A DNA stretch of 64,000 bases from Paraconiothyrium sp. Pb-2020. Taxonomy: Eukaryota > Ascomycota > Dothideomycetes > Pleosporales > Didymosphaeriaceae. A model generated the notes under the pieces. It did not search any database. It was given only the letters and a program-made list of their open reading frames with translations, and had not been told where the DNA came from. The stretch spans positions 3,968,001 to 4,032,000 of the forward strand of contig JAJUBI010000001.1 in assembly GCA_022419385.1 (NCBI GenBank), in the 5' to 3' direction. Within the stretch, counting starts at the first letter, position 1. The number at the start of each line of letters is the position of its first letter. Positions 10,647-22,062 of this stretch are shown piece by piece. A program made the translations under genes and the position numbers.

Positions 10647-11342
10647 ATGAAGAAGTTTCTGCTCCGAATTTTCAGGTCACACCAAAGCGCACCCCAGCAC
10701 GAAGTCCCAACATTCTCCCGCTTGTTGAACCTCCCTCAAGAACTTATCGACATCATCCTGGATATGGCAATCATCAACGAGATCCCTGAAACCGCGATCA
10801 TAATCAGGATATCTCCAATCAAACACGCAAAGCGGCCCTCCATGCTTTCTTCGACTCTAGAGTCCCTAGACCCCTTCACCCGATTCCCCTTCATCTTACC
10901 CTCCATCCCCACAGTTTTCCATCTCAACCACGCCACCCGTATAAATCTCCTCCGTCGCCACTCCGCCAACATCCTCAAGCTGTCCGTCCCAGGCTATACC
11001 CACCAAACGCGCCCTTGGATATACCGCCACCCCAGCACGAACCAACTGCGTCTAACATCATCACACGAATTACCCGACTTTTCGATTGCGCTGTTCATGC
11101 GGTGTATCAGCCCACAGTTGATCGTAACGAGGGCGCTGAAGATATCCACTCTAAAGAGGTTCCTATGCACCCCGGCATATGAGGTTAGGTGGCGTGTGGA
11201 CTTGCTGTTTGTGGATGGAGAAGAGAGACAGGAGGTTTTGGGTGCAAACCAGGTGGGACAGCCGCAGATGGGTGGCAGGGTTTGGTATAGCAATGTGTTT
11301 CATTTTCCTAAATGGAATGTTCATTACCCGCATGGGATGTGA
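10647..11342 (+). CDS. Small F-box-like hypothetical protein
   Basis: Intronless ORF of 231 residues from the first convincing ATG (MKKFLLRIF). Residues 27-40 (LLNLPQELIDIILD) look like the start of an F-box or related helical domain, which in other proteins binds Skp1 to build SCF ubiquitin ligases. The rest has no motif I recognise, though HLNHATRINLLRR and VRWRVDLLFVDGEER are regular enough to suggest real coding sequence. Such proteins are lineage-specific and numerous in Pezizomycotina. The function is not known, and the F-box reading is only a resemblance over about 14 residues. Confidence 0.6.
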   Translation: MKKFLLRIFRSHQSAPQHEVPTFSRLLNLPQELIDIILDMAIINEIPETAIIIRISPIKHAKRPSMLSSTLESLDPFTRFPFILPSIPTVFHLNHATRINLLRRHSANILKLSVPGYTHQTRPWIYRHPSTNQLRLTSSHELPDFSIALFMRCISPQLIVTRALKISTLKRFLCTPAYEVRWRVDLLFVDGEERQEVLGANQVGQPQMGGRVWYSNVFHFPKWNVHYPHGM

Positions 11343-11935
11343 ATTGGATGAGAATGAAAGGGTGAGGTGGAGACCAGGGAAGGGACGACCAATTAGAGCA
11401 TGCTGACGCGCCGTATTGGGGTTTGCTTAGATAGACCCAAGGTTTAATCCAACCTCTCCCTACGTATCATTGAATGAGGACCCGACGATTCTATGGAAGC
11501 AGCTGCATTGCGAGCAGAGTTGAGCATATGAACATGGACGAATTTGCTGTAGCACCGCGAAGCGACTGGTTCGATGTGCCAAACGTGGAGTAACGAATAC
11601 GTTTTGCAGCAGAAGACTCCAGACAGCACAATTAAGGTGTACTTTAGCGAGCGAGCTATAACGCATCCTCGTGCCTTTAATGTTGCCCCAGAACTGTCGT
11701 AATACTAATACTATGCATATGGAATGAGCACACAGCTGACCCGCCCAGTGGCTGGATTTCAGAGCAATTGCAGCCGGGGTCGTTTCGAGCTCTGGCACAA
11801 ACTGGTGGGCGATTAGTGCATCTTCGCAAGTAGTGGGCGACTGCATAGTTGTCGCGGATAATAGGGATCAATGCTCCGTCTGGGTACGTTACTAGTATCC
11901 ACCCTTATGGTGATTGCAGTCAGCCCTTTAAGGTC

Positions 11936-11960
11936 CATCGGCCGAGGGCTCATCGGCCGA
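11936..11960. promoter_or_regulatory. Direct repeat of CATCGGCCGA, two TCGGCCGA palindromes
   Basis: Two copies of the 10-mer separated by 5 bp; each includes the self-complementary TCGGCCGA (11938-11945 and 11953-11960), with abutting CGG and CCG triplets. A third copy lies at 12395. A Zn2Cys6 or other palindrome-binding regulator is a reasonable guess. Confidence 0.45.
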
Positions 11961-12392
11961 AGTTCAATTGATATTGATCGCTGGTATGCATACCTTGTGT
12001 TGTCGTACAATGTACAGTATATAGTGTTCTAGCGTCACTCTGTGTCAACCCGACCGTCCGACCGTCCGCTAAGTCGAAGCACGTTAGTTCACAACATGGG
12101 TGTTTATCGCAATCTCATGCTAGACCCACAAGAGTTGACCCACTCACAATGGCAGAAACCATACTGCAGTCTGTGATCGCCATCTCCTCCCTGCCACGCG
12201 CGTGAACAGCCGAAAGTGCGTGGGTGATCCCAGTCTAGGTCTTCGAGACCCCTTGCTCGCGTCTCGTGATGCGGGGTGTTTTCTCCGTCCACAACAAATC
12301 GTTCCTTTTTCAGCACTGGTGTTGCAGGTGTTGGGTCTTGACCTAGTCGTTGGTGTAACCTAGATGTGAAGAGGGGGGCATTTTATACCAGT

Positions 12393-12404
12393 CCTCGGCC
12401 GAGG
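12393..12404. promoter_or_regulatory. 12-bp perfect palindrome CCTCGGCCGAGG
   Basis: Perfect inverted repeat around the same TCGGCCGA core as the pair at 11.9 kb, about 410 bp upstream of the P450 start codon. Confidence 0.45.
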
Positions 12405-12810
12405 TCAGGCACTACATGGGTATCGCAGTGCGCTGTTTAGCGTTCGACTAGGCTTTCAAATAGCGGCGGACACCAACGGTTGTCATGAACACGGCTTCCT
12501 CAAGAGGCTAATGGTTCTCATAAGCGTATGATTCACACTATAGCCCGCGACCCTTCATCGAAAACATTCTCTTCTTACACGCTGGCTGCCCTGTAATCCT
12601 GCCGCTTCTCTGCAGCCCCGAACGGTGCGAACCCACGACTCACTGCTAGTTATTTACGTAGCGCATACCCAAGGTCTTATTGTGAATGACATTTTGGGAG
12701 TATCCGCAAGCTATCTTGCCTGCCAGTCGAAAGGGTACCACGATTGAACGCCTGATCAGCAACTAAATCCAGCCTTACCAGCACACTGATATATCGACGA
12801 AGTCCGAAAC

Positions 12811-14526
12811 ATGTCATCGGCGGCGACTATTAGCCGAGTCGCGATTCTACTTCCAGCAGTCGCTGTAAGTCTCTCAACGTTGTCACTACCACTGCTAACG
12901 TATTCAGGTTCTCTATGTTTTCGGTCGCGTACTCTACAATTTATTTCTTCATCCACTGCGTTCTTTCCCCGGCCCATTGTCCTCCCGTGCCACCATATTG
13001 ACATCTCAGAGGGAGATAGTGAAAGGAAATTTCCCATTCTGGCTGAATGAATTGCATCGCAAATATGGACCGGTCGTCCGGTACGCGCCCGACGAACTGT
13101 CCACCATCGATTCAAGAGTGTGGAAGGATGTGTATGGGCACAACACCACCAGGCACTTTACAAAGGAAAAGACATTTTACGGCCCAGACTATTATGGAAA
13201 CCCGGCTGGCTTGATTCGCGCAGATAACGCCGGTCATGCGCACCAACGAAAGCTGGTCTCGCATGCATTTAGCGACAAAGCGCTGAGAGAACAGGAGGAT
13301 ATTCTTAAGGGATACGTGAAGCTGCTCGTTAAGCAGTTAACTGAGGCCTCGAAGCAGCATGGCGAAGTGGACATGGTTCGGTTCTACAACTACACCACAT
13401 TTGACATCATGGCCGATTTGACCTTCGGTGAGCCGCTTGGCCTACTGCAACAATCGAAGTACATCCCTTGGGTTTCGGCACTGTTTGAAAGTATAAGGCT
13501 ACTGACTGTTATCGGTGTAATCAAACGATGGCCCTTGCTAGATGACTTGCTACAACGTTTCCTACCAAAGCATCTCAAGGAGGGAAGAAGGCAACATATG
13601 CTATTCTCAAGCGAAAGAGTAGACAAGAGAATGGCGAGAGTGACAGATCGTCCGGACAGTAAGTTGTGCATTCCGCTCCAAATTAGCAACAGAATGAGGC
13701 TCACTCGCTCTCAGTTTGGACTTATGTCATGAAGGAGGGTAAGAACGCAGATGGTGGAGTCAGTGGCATGCTTCCTTCACAGTTGCATAGCAATGCGGCG
13801 ACGTTCATGTTGGCAGGCACTGAGACTACAGCGACCGAACTGAGCGGCCTTACGTACCATCTTCACCAACGGCCTGAGAAGCTGGCCCGTCTAAAGAAGG
13901 AAGTTCGCGAAGCTTTTACTTCCATTGAAGACATGACAATGCCAAAGCTGTCGCAACTAGAGTATCTCAATGCGTGCATAGAAGAAGGCTTGAGAATTTA
14001 CCCTCCTGTTCCTGGAACAATACCGCGCGAGACACCCAATGCGGGTGCAAATGTTGCGGGTCGATGGATTCCCGGTGGGGTACGTTGAACTTGAAGTCGG
14101 CTTCGATCCACGGTTCGTTATCGCTAACGCTTCTCGTAGACCATTGTTTCCGTCGCGCATTACGCAGCGTATCATTCGGCGTCCAATTTTAGAGATCCCG
14201 ACTCTTTCGTTCCGGAGCGCTGGCTACCTGAGGGCCAACAGGAATACGGATCGGACAATAAGGAGGTCGTCAATCCATTTTCTTATGGGCCAAGAAACTG
14301 TTTGGGCAAGAAGTGAGTTCAACGATTTCCATAATCATATCATGCAAGACAGGTGCTAACAGTTCAAAGCCTCGCGTACCATGAAATGCGACTGGTTCTG
14401 GCGAGTGTGATGTTGAGCTTTGATATGGAGTTGTCTAAGGAGGCGGAGAATTGGATCGACCATGGATCCCATATCTTGTGGGCGAAGCCAGAAATGAAGG
14501 CCAAATTGACGCCTGTTGGGATTTAG
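12811..14526 (+). CDS. Cytochrome P450 monooxygenase
   Basis: Membrane-anchored haem-thiolate monooxygenase of the fungal group that includes trichothecene and benzoate hydroxylases; the substrate is unknown. Five exons (12811-12864, 12908-13658, 13715-14079, 14140-14312, 14370-14526) give 499 residues. An N-terminal hydrophobic segment crosses intron 1. Key motifs: FPGP hinge (with the LHPLRSFPGP context), I-helix AGTETT at 302-307, ExxR at Glu359-Arg362 (EEGLRIYPP), the PERW motif, and the haem loop FSYGPRNCLGKN with Cys444 as thiolate ligand; KNLAYHEMRL follows after the last intron. All catalytic motifs are intact. Its upstream region has three TCGGCCGA palindromes, and it is the last gene of the regulator/aminotransferase/dioxygenase block. 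Confidence 0.94.
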
Positions 14527-14829
14527 TCGTCGCATCCTTGGTCCGCCGCTTTTGGGAGGCGCGAGTCAACAGTTCTTACTCCACATACACCCAATTCAAC
14601 GATTCCTTCCTAAAGATAAGCTATTTGCTTTCTTACGTCGCAATCGCGTCGCATGCTTACGCGGGTGGCTTTGTGACCATTATCGCCTTCATCAACTGCG
14701 AGCCCTTAAACACCGCGCGTCCCATCAACCTGTACTTTTACGTCCGTTCACTCCTTGCCCCCTGGTCCTGCATCACTTCCATCCCAAGGCAACTGTTCCT
14801 AACATTACATATCCGGTTGACACTTCACG
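14527..14829. other. Short intergenic region
   Basis: About 300 bp between P450 stop and the next start, with only overlapping shadow frames. The end is C/T-rich. Confidence 0.4.
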
Positions 14830-15640
14830 ATGTCCTCATACAAGCGTGATTCGAAGCGGGTCTGGAAGAAGTTTGTTCGTTGGTAAGTCACCGTCCCCTA
14901 GATATTTGGTCAGCAGTCGTTGACGCTGGTCTTCACCTTCAGGAGTGGGTTCGGCAAAGGCAGGACACAAAAGCAGCCGACAGAGCACATACCGCTTCAA
15001 CAGGGCCCGAACAAAAATGACAGGAGGGCTGTTCCTCCAAGCCCAACGCGCACCGCTCATCCTGCTTATCAACGAGTACCATCATCATCCTCGACTGGCA
15101 CAGAACAACCACTAGTCATCCCAGAGCTGGCACACCTCAATGCCGAACGAAGGCCTCGCAAATCCAGGTTGTCCTTCTTCCACCGCGCCGTGGTCGAAGA
15201 AGAAGAGCCGCAACGTGGTTCAACACCACTGCTCGCTAACCGCAAGATCTACGCGCAGAGGAGAGTTGTTGGCCAACAATCCTATGTCGCGCACAGTAGT
15301 GATGAGGACACTGACGGGAATGAGAGTGATGAAGATGACGACCGGCCCGTTGCCTACCACTTGCCGAGAGGATGCAAGCTCGTCAACACACCTTCTCGCA
15401 ATCATCTCGCCATTGTGCGGAAGTCAGCTATGTCGCCGCTGAATGGGTGTGATAATGCGCCACCAAACCAGGGGCGAAGAACACCGGCGCCGCTCCTGAT
15501 GCCAACTGTATCCGAGGGTCAAAGGTCAATCGATGAATTCGCGAGTGAGTATCTTCGTAGGCGTGTCTTGTATACGATCGTGGCTAATCTTTACAGTGCC
15601 GCCAATGTCTTATGGGGGACAGTCTCGACTTCATCATTAA
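14830..15640 (+). CDS. Hypothetical disordered protein
   Basis: Not recognised. Three exons (14830-14882, 14943-15544, 15597-15640) give 232 residues, and both introns have good donors (GTAAGT, GTGAGT) and acceptors. The N terminus is very basic (SYKRDSKRVWKKFVRW), the middle has a polar Ser/Pro-rich region, then an acidic run (SSDEDTDGNESDEDDD) before AYHLPRGCKLVNTPSRNHL, which looks like the most conserved stretch. The last exon adds MPPMSYGGQSRLHH. No membrane segment or enzyme motif is visible. The good splice signals and uninterrupted 600-nt exon argue for a real gene. Confidence 0.65.
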
Positions 15641-16611
15641 GGAGTTACAACTTCATCTTCCATTTGAGCTTTTCATTTTAATTGCTTCTGATCATGGAGT
15701 CACTTTCCAGCTTTCTTTATTATGATTTGTACGGCATGATACCCCTAGAAAGATACCTACATCGTTTTGCGATTGCTCTCTCGTACTATACTTGCGCATG
15801 CTTTTTGCACCTCGAGTTACCTGCGTCAACTTCCGTTCATTTCGAAGATGGCTAATGTATAATCGCGCCACTATTGGCGCTTTTTATTTTTTCTGTGCCA
15901 CTCTTCTTCTTAATTAGTTGAAAGATGCTCACACGCAACGCGACGTCTTGTCACGTCACTGTACATGATAAAATGTATGCAATGACCGTAAAATTAATGA
16001 CACTCATATGCTTTTAAACATCCCATGATCCACACGATATGCGCTCAGAATGGGTAAACATACTTGCAGATACCCTCGGCCAATATCTCAATATTCTACT
16101 TCAAGGGCGTCACAACAGCGTTTTGCTCTCCTTATGTCCGATGCATCTCACATTGCCGAAGGAATTTATCATTAGGGCCCAAAGAAGTGCAAGCACAATC
16201 TGGTTTCGCTGAGCACGGCGTTCCATTCCGTCAATTCCATTTCAGTCATCCATCCACCAGGGGTTGAGCCATTTTGTAATTTGCAGCCGGCCGTTTGCCG
16301 GAGCTTGCTACGACTGTGGATACACTCAACCAAGATGAAATCCTGACGTACACAAGCGCCAACCAGAAGGGTCCCACTGGCGAGTTTGCTCAGGAATGCA
16401 TGTGTAAACGGTGCCATGGTGAGGACAAACATGTGACGACCATCAGCCTCAATTTTGCCTTGATCCCATCGCTGATACGGTAATCATATTCTGATGGATA
16501 CTGTCGGTAGCAGGAGTGGACTCGTCTATCGGGTATTCCTATGGATTTTGATTACTGCACACAATACATCCAGGGAATTTCCATGGTTCAAAGGACATTC
16601 GAAGCATGTGA
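15641..16611. other. Intergenic, A/T-richer, no gene seen
   Basis: Frames are short. A 62-codon frame at 16295-16483 has no recognisable content and could be a decayed upstream part of the relic that follows. Confidence 0.35.
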
Positions 16612-17259
16612 AAGCACTGGAGCCATTGTCAGCATGCATATTTCCCCACGAAGGAAGATGATATCTTACTCGCTACTCTGGAAAAAATTTCTGGGGCAAT
16701 AGGGAGTGGATCTGGCCTCGGAAAACGACCCTCTACTCTTTCTCATGATGGTATATGCGTCTCCTTAAAGGCACTTGAAGACCTAAACCTATCACCGGAA
16801 GAAGCATCAATGGTTAGAGTGGTTGCAGGGCATGTCCATTTCGAAGGAGCAAAGTACTAGATAATCCATGATGTCTTAGCCAACCCTGGAATTATAAAGG
16901 GCGACTTCGGAGCTCAGGTCTCTTATAACCTCGTTGTACAAGAGATCCCACAGCAAAGTTCTCTTGCTGTAGCCTATGAAATTTCTTTGGACGCACGCCC
17001 TTATGGTCATCTGTTAGGTATATCAGGGCTTGAACACGCGATTGCGAAGTCAGTCCAAGTACCAATACAGTGGGGAGAATCTTGTGACTGGACTTTTCTT
17101 CATCAAGCTCGAAAGGGAGTTATATTCGTCCCTAGATGCACGACCCAGGCACTGAATTCTTCTGGCCAAATGCTACCATTAATATTCCAGTGGTCACTTG
17201 TTCCACCCCTAGGCCTGGCACGGATAAATCGATTAAAGTGCAAGTCATACAGGCCCTGA
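16612..17259 (+). pseudogene. Probable gene relic, one internal stop
   Basis: One frame stays open from 16612 to 17256 apart from a single TAG at 16858-16860. It reads like protein: upstream part with ALEDLNLSPEEASMVRVV, downstream part with DVLANPGIIKGDFGAQVSY, EISLDARPYGHLLGISGLEH, GESCDWTFLHQARKGVIFVP. I do not recognise the family. Base composition is less GC-rich than in neighbouring genes. It could be an inactivated gene or a live gene with an intron hiding the stop, but I see no clean donor/acceptor pair that removes it. Confidence 0.35.
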
Positions 17260-17444
17260 TCTGCAGAGGCTATTCGACTCGCAAAAAGTGACATGGTCTA
17301 TCAAACTGTCCATATAAGTCTATGTTCACATTGCCTCAACGGATTTCCATCAAATATAGGGGTACCGCGTTATTACTTGAGAAGAGATGCGCTGACAACT
17401 AAATCAAGAGAGTAACGAAGGATTGTATATGTGCCAACCTACTT

Positions 17445-18677
17445 CTAATGCTTGACACAGAAGAATAGTAGAGATACCGAAGCAGCAAGAAGCTGACCAA
17501 AAGCCATAGCAGTTGCCCAATCCCTGGCTGTGCCACCCCAGACAATTACACAGAGCCATATAATGGCGAGAATGAACCATATCCAAGCTATTCCAAAGGG
17601 CACTTCAGCGGCGATGCGATCCGTTTGCCATCCTAAAGTGAATTCAATGCCCGGGCGTTCCTCAGTTCGATCGTATTGGGCCTCAGATCTAGGAAGCACG
17701 ATGTCAATTCTTTACGAACTGTTTCAGCACGGTTCCCTCTGCTACACCGATGTACTTACTTAGAATTAATGATACAACTGTCTTGGGCCATGCCTTCTAA
17801 AGTCCGTGCGCCACTAGCATTCCATGGATTACGCGCATAGTCTTTGAATAGATAGAGAATGTCGAGTTTTCTCTTTCGCTGCCGAGCCTCTTTGATCTGG
17901 TCGTTGATACAGGGCGAATGGTAATGCTCCATCTCGAATAGGCATTGCTCGCTATGCCAATCTGTACCATCACAACGATCATCGAGGTTGTGGTCATGCT
18001 CTCGTGCGATTATCCGGTCTGCCTCTTCGCGAACTTTCCCGAGATTGATTGGATATATGTGGATGGGTATCCGACCAGCTCTGTCCGCTTCTCCTAGGAA
18101 CCGCAACTATGAGCTCTCCGTAAGTAAGGTATAATTGGACTTTCTTTCCTATGCCTACCTTGACCTCGCGTACGCTAATCACTCCAAAGAAAGGAATCCA
18201 CGTCTTCCACTCGCCGTAACATCGAAAACACTCCTCTTTCAACCTTTCATAGATCGCAGCGTCGCTTTCACAGGCAGTTTCTTTTGGATCGAGCTTCTCG
18301 TAGTTACTCCTTCCTGGTCTCCGAACTCCGTCCTCCATGAATGGTAGAGTCCATGAGACCTTGCGGCGCCACTTAGTAGGACGGAAGCAGTACACTTGGA
18401 CTGCATACTGTCCCAATTCTCTCCCCTGGAGACAAAGGAAGCAATACTGCCCTGTTCGATCTGAAAGACGCTCGCCCTTTCTAGCAGATAGGTCGGAACC
18501 AAGTCCGAAGAAGGGCGCTGCACTTAGCCTTCGGTGATCGAACACACGCGGTGTCTCCATGGCGACTTCCTGCGCGGCTTGTTTTTCCACGTCGTCAAGA
18601 GCATGTGAAGAAGTCATGTGAGGTGTGTTGAGCCGATAAAGAAGTTTGAAGGAACAACAAGAACTGGATATCGACAA
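17445..18677 (-). CDS. Fungal membrane protein of unknown function
   Basis: Three exons (18677-18159, 18106-17760, 17688-17445) give 369 residues with correct phases. The first part is soluble with Cys-containing blocks (YCFLCLQGRELGQYAVQVYC, EECFRCYGEWKTWIPFFGV). Joining exon 1 to 2 creates SVREVKLRFLGEADRAGRIP, followed by PINLGKVREEADRII and a His/Cys patch. The C terminus has two predicted transmembrane helices (IAWIWFILAIIWLCVIVWGG and ATAMAFGQLLAASVSLLFF), so it is probably tail-anchored with two passes. I recall similar unnamed proteins in filamentous fungi, but no function. The start could also be the Met at about 18617 (MTSSHALDD). Confidence 0.72.
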
Positions 18678-19724
18678 TGCGTGTACTGGTAGGTTCGCAA
18701 CACTGGCTAGGCAGCAAAGGAAAGTTTCATAAAGATCTGCTGTGCGCAGCTGCTGCCAAGCAGCTCACCGGTTCAGTAAGCTTCAACGTTATCGAGGAGC
18801 GTTAAAGCAAGCATTGTAATTGGTAGCTTGAGAGAAGAGTGATCATAGGTCGGCGAAGATGGGGTAGCGCATCTGCGCTCAGCTGAACCTTTTCGCTGGG
18901 AAAGCAAGTGAAGTTGTAAAAGTCGAAACCGATTCGTTGCGCTACAGATCATTGGTCGACCTTCCTGCCGCACAGCCAGTCACAACCCTGACGGAGATGT
19001 CAAACGGCTGCTTGTGTGGGAAGCGCAACCTAGTAAAGCGAACCAGTCAAATTCACTGGCATACTATTATGCAAAGTATGGTTGAAGAGAATCAGGGCAC
19101 GAGTGTTGATAGTTCGACATGTTACTGGATGGCAGCGCGGAAGGGTCGCTTGAAGCGTTGCTGTTACAGCCTAGCTTCTACTATACCTCTCCATTGTTTG
19201 ACCGATGCTTGAATAACATTCGCAGGCGGAAAGCTCTTGTAAGGCAGGGACAATTGTACTGACTGGGTCTAGGTTTGCGACTGTGGTATTTATACTGACT
19301 TTCTTTCAGGTTGCTTCAAGTTGGCTCAGGCTGTAAGATCATTTCGTCAGTAAGTGCCAAGTATTTGTAACGCGTCGCAGCGACTAGGCAGAGACGGTAT
19401 GAAGTAATTCGCAAGGATTTATGCATTGCATCCAATCCGCTGGAAAAGTTTGATAGGTTCATATGCACTGCCCCGCAACTCCAGCCACCACCTCCAAGCC
19501 CACCCACCTTCATATCTTCGTGCAGCCGCGCTTCGCCCGCTGCCTATTCCACCAAACCCCTCGCCTCCACTTAACCTTCTATTTCATCACTCACCAAGCT
19601 CGTTTGTCTGTCCTGCAGTGAAACCAGTAATCTGCTGGCATGGTCGGTGTTGCGCAAATAGATACGAGGGTACTCATTTCATCTCGAACGCGTTATAACA
19701 ATCCGCCCGGAGGGGTTCTCTGCA
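18678..19724. other. 1-kb intergenic region, no gene seen
   Basis: Lies between the divergent membrane-protein and HET genes. It holds only overlapping frames without family signal; the last 250 bp is C-rich on the plus strand. Confidence 0.45.
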
Positions 19725-22062
19725 ATGGGCCAGGTATACTCGTCCTTAACGCGTCCGGCCCCGAAAATCCCGGCTTCTTTGCCTTGGGAAGTAGTCCCTG
19801 GTGGCATACGAATTAAAACTCAAGAATGGGTGTGCCCTCCCGGTGATGGACATGCTCAACCAGCCTGCTTCAGGGATAGCACACTTCGGATACCAGACCG
19901 GCCAGAAAACGACAGACTTTGTTCCGCTTGTATGAGCCTCGGTCGTCTAAAGACTACGCACTGGGATAGCATCAACAACTTCCGCGAAGTCATCGTGAAA
20001 CATCATCACTCGGTTAGTTCGTTACTTGAGAGTGTACGTGGAGGTTGCCACTTGTGCGGATTGTTGTTGATAGCGTGGGAGGAAAAATGTCGCTTGTATC
20101 AAGAGCCCAGTGGTGAATGGGCTGGTAAGCCAGAATTTAACTCAGCTTCCTTAAGTGGCGGCATTGAGCTCAGATATCAGAGGGTACAAACGACAATCCA
20201 CTTGACTGGTGTCAAAGTGGATGAAGTCCAAGTCACCATACTATGTGGCGACATGTTGCCTAGTATGGGTGGAAAACTAATCTGCACACCTATGGATAGT
20301 GAGTCCTTATCCCTAAAATGTCCACAGTTCCTTACAGTTCATCGATCGAACAGCCAATCTTCCTGCTCTTCCAGAAACATGTCTTCCTTCAGGCAGCGAC
20401 ACTAATACTGGCTCTTCGGCAAGTTTATCCAGGATCAAGGCCTGGCTGGACATCTGCACATCTTCGCATGCAGCGTGTTTCAAGGCCGATTCTCGGCCGC
20501 CACCACTACCGACGAGGGTCATAGCGGTAGGGCAGAAAGGAACGAAAAGATGCTATCTTGTGTCTGGGAAAATGAAGAATGGTCACTACGCTACTCTAAG
20601 CCACTGCTGGGGAGATCCCACCAATCGACCGTTGACGACAACTGATGAGACCTTTCTTTATCTACAGCAAGGCATAGAAGACGAAGAATTGCCAAAAACG
20701 TTTCGGGACGCTGTTCACATATGCAGGGAGATAGGCATAGAATACCTCTGGATAGACTCTTTGTGTATAATTCAAGAGCAAGAATCACGAGAAGATTGGG
20801 CAAAAGAAGCGCCGAGAATGGGACTCATATACGGCAACTCGAGGTTGACCATCTCTGCGGCGGCAGCAGCAGATTCCACTCAGGGATGTTTCAAAGAGCG
20901 CCTTGGTCTAATGTTTTGGTGTTGTCCAATTATTCTATTCGGACAAGCATGCTACCTTTCTCGGTATCCAACAAAGGAAGAAGAACACGATGGTAATCCA
21001 GGAGACCTTGAACGGACGTCGCATAATTGCTTGGGCCAAAGAGCCTGGGTTCTGCAGGAACAGATTCTGTCTTGCCGCTCTATCATATTCTCGGGAAACC
21101 GTCTCATCTGGCGTTGCCCGACACTATCGACCAGTGAAAAGTATCCACTGGGAATACCGCACGCTCCGAATGTATCAGTTGACAACCATCGTCTTCTCCA
21201 CTGCATAATCAATGATATAACATCATTAATGCCGAAACATTTAAAGGTCGACATCTATACCTGCTGGTACAGGATGGTAGCCGATTTTACATCTCGAAGT
21301 CTAACATATGATGGAGATAAGCTACTTGCAATAGCCGGAATTGCGAAAAGATTTGGAGTGGCAGCAAATGATAGCTACCACGCAGGGTTGTGGAGGCGCG
21401 ATATGATCCTTGGTCTCCTATGGCATGCAACAAGTTCCAGTCCCGCCGACCCAACCAAATCAGCTAGAGCACCGTCGTGGTCATGGGCTTCAGTCAATTG
21501 TGGAGTGAACTACCTACATCTTTTGTCGGCTGGCTCTGACGCGATTCGTATCCCTTTGTCTCCACTAATTGATATCCTTGATGTTTCGGATCCGCCAACA
21601 TGTGAAGAACATCCATTCGGAGTAACGTCGAAAACGTCGTTGAGGTTGTCTGGCGTTTTGTTGAAAGTGTTGCGAGACGAGCATGAAGAGTCCGGGCTAG
21701 CTCTGGCCGAAAATGGCACACGTTTTGCGCATGATATTGAAGACCCCTCCTGGGATGTCTGGGATTACGACAAGCCAGCTCAAACCCCTTTGGTCTGTCT
21801 ACCCGTATGCGTACGCCATGATCCTTACCACCGAGGTATACGAGGCGATGGCGAACTGTACAAAGCCTCGTGGGAAGAATCCCTGAAGACAGGAATAGAC
21901 GAATACAAGCGATTCAATACAATATACTGCCTGATCCTACAGTCTATCGAAGGAAAGCAGGACACGTATAGTCGAGTAGGGATGTGTACTGTCGGCAGGC
22001 ATAAGACAATTGAGGTTAGCAGGATGACCTTTGGGGAGCGTCGGTATCTGACTATCATTTGA
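19725..22062 (+). CDS. HET-domain protein (heterokaryon incompatibility type)
   Basis: HET-domain proteins trigger cell death on non-self fusion in some fungi, but most copies are uncharacterised. Two exons (19725-20298, 20393-22062) give 747 residues. N terminus: MGQVYS, which fits the N-myristoylation pattern MGxxxS; then LCSACMSL and GGCHLCGLLL, the Cys-rich lead region typical of these proteins. HET domain about 257-400: YATLSHCWG, LPKTFRDAVHICREIGIEYLW, IDSLCIIQEQ, ISAAAAADSTQGCF, then RAWVLQEQILSCRSIIF. The C-terminal half contains the usual ARAPSWSWAS motif. The ORF is intact. No partner gene such as a NACHT or patatin gene lies next to it. Confidence 0.94.

Larger units (their letters stand above)
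11343..12810. other. 1.5-kb intergenic region upstream of P450
   Basis: No gene found on either strand. It carries three TCGGCCGA sites (annotated separately) and a short direct repeat CGACCGTC at about 12050-12065. Confidence 0.45.

Noticed and set aside
12104..12316. 70-codon minus-strand frame with HETRARGLEDLDWD-like text
   Set aside because: Starts with GTG, has no neighbouring exon I can join and no recognisable motif.
12618..12650. Possible tRNA T-arm (GGTGCGAACCC-like)
   Set aside because: No acceptor or anticodon stem can be folded around it.
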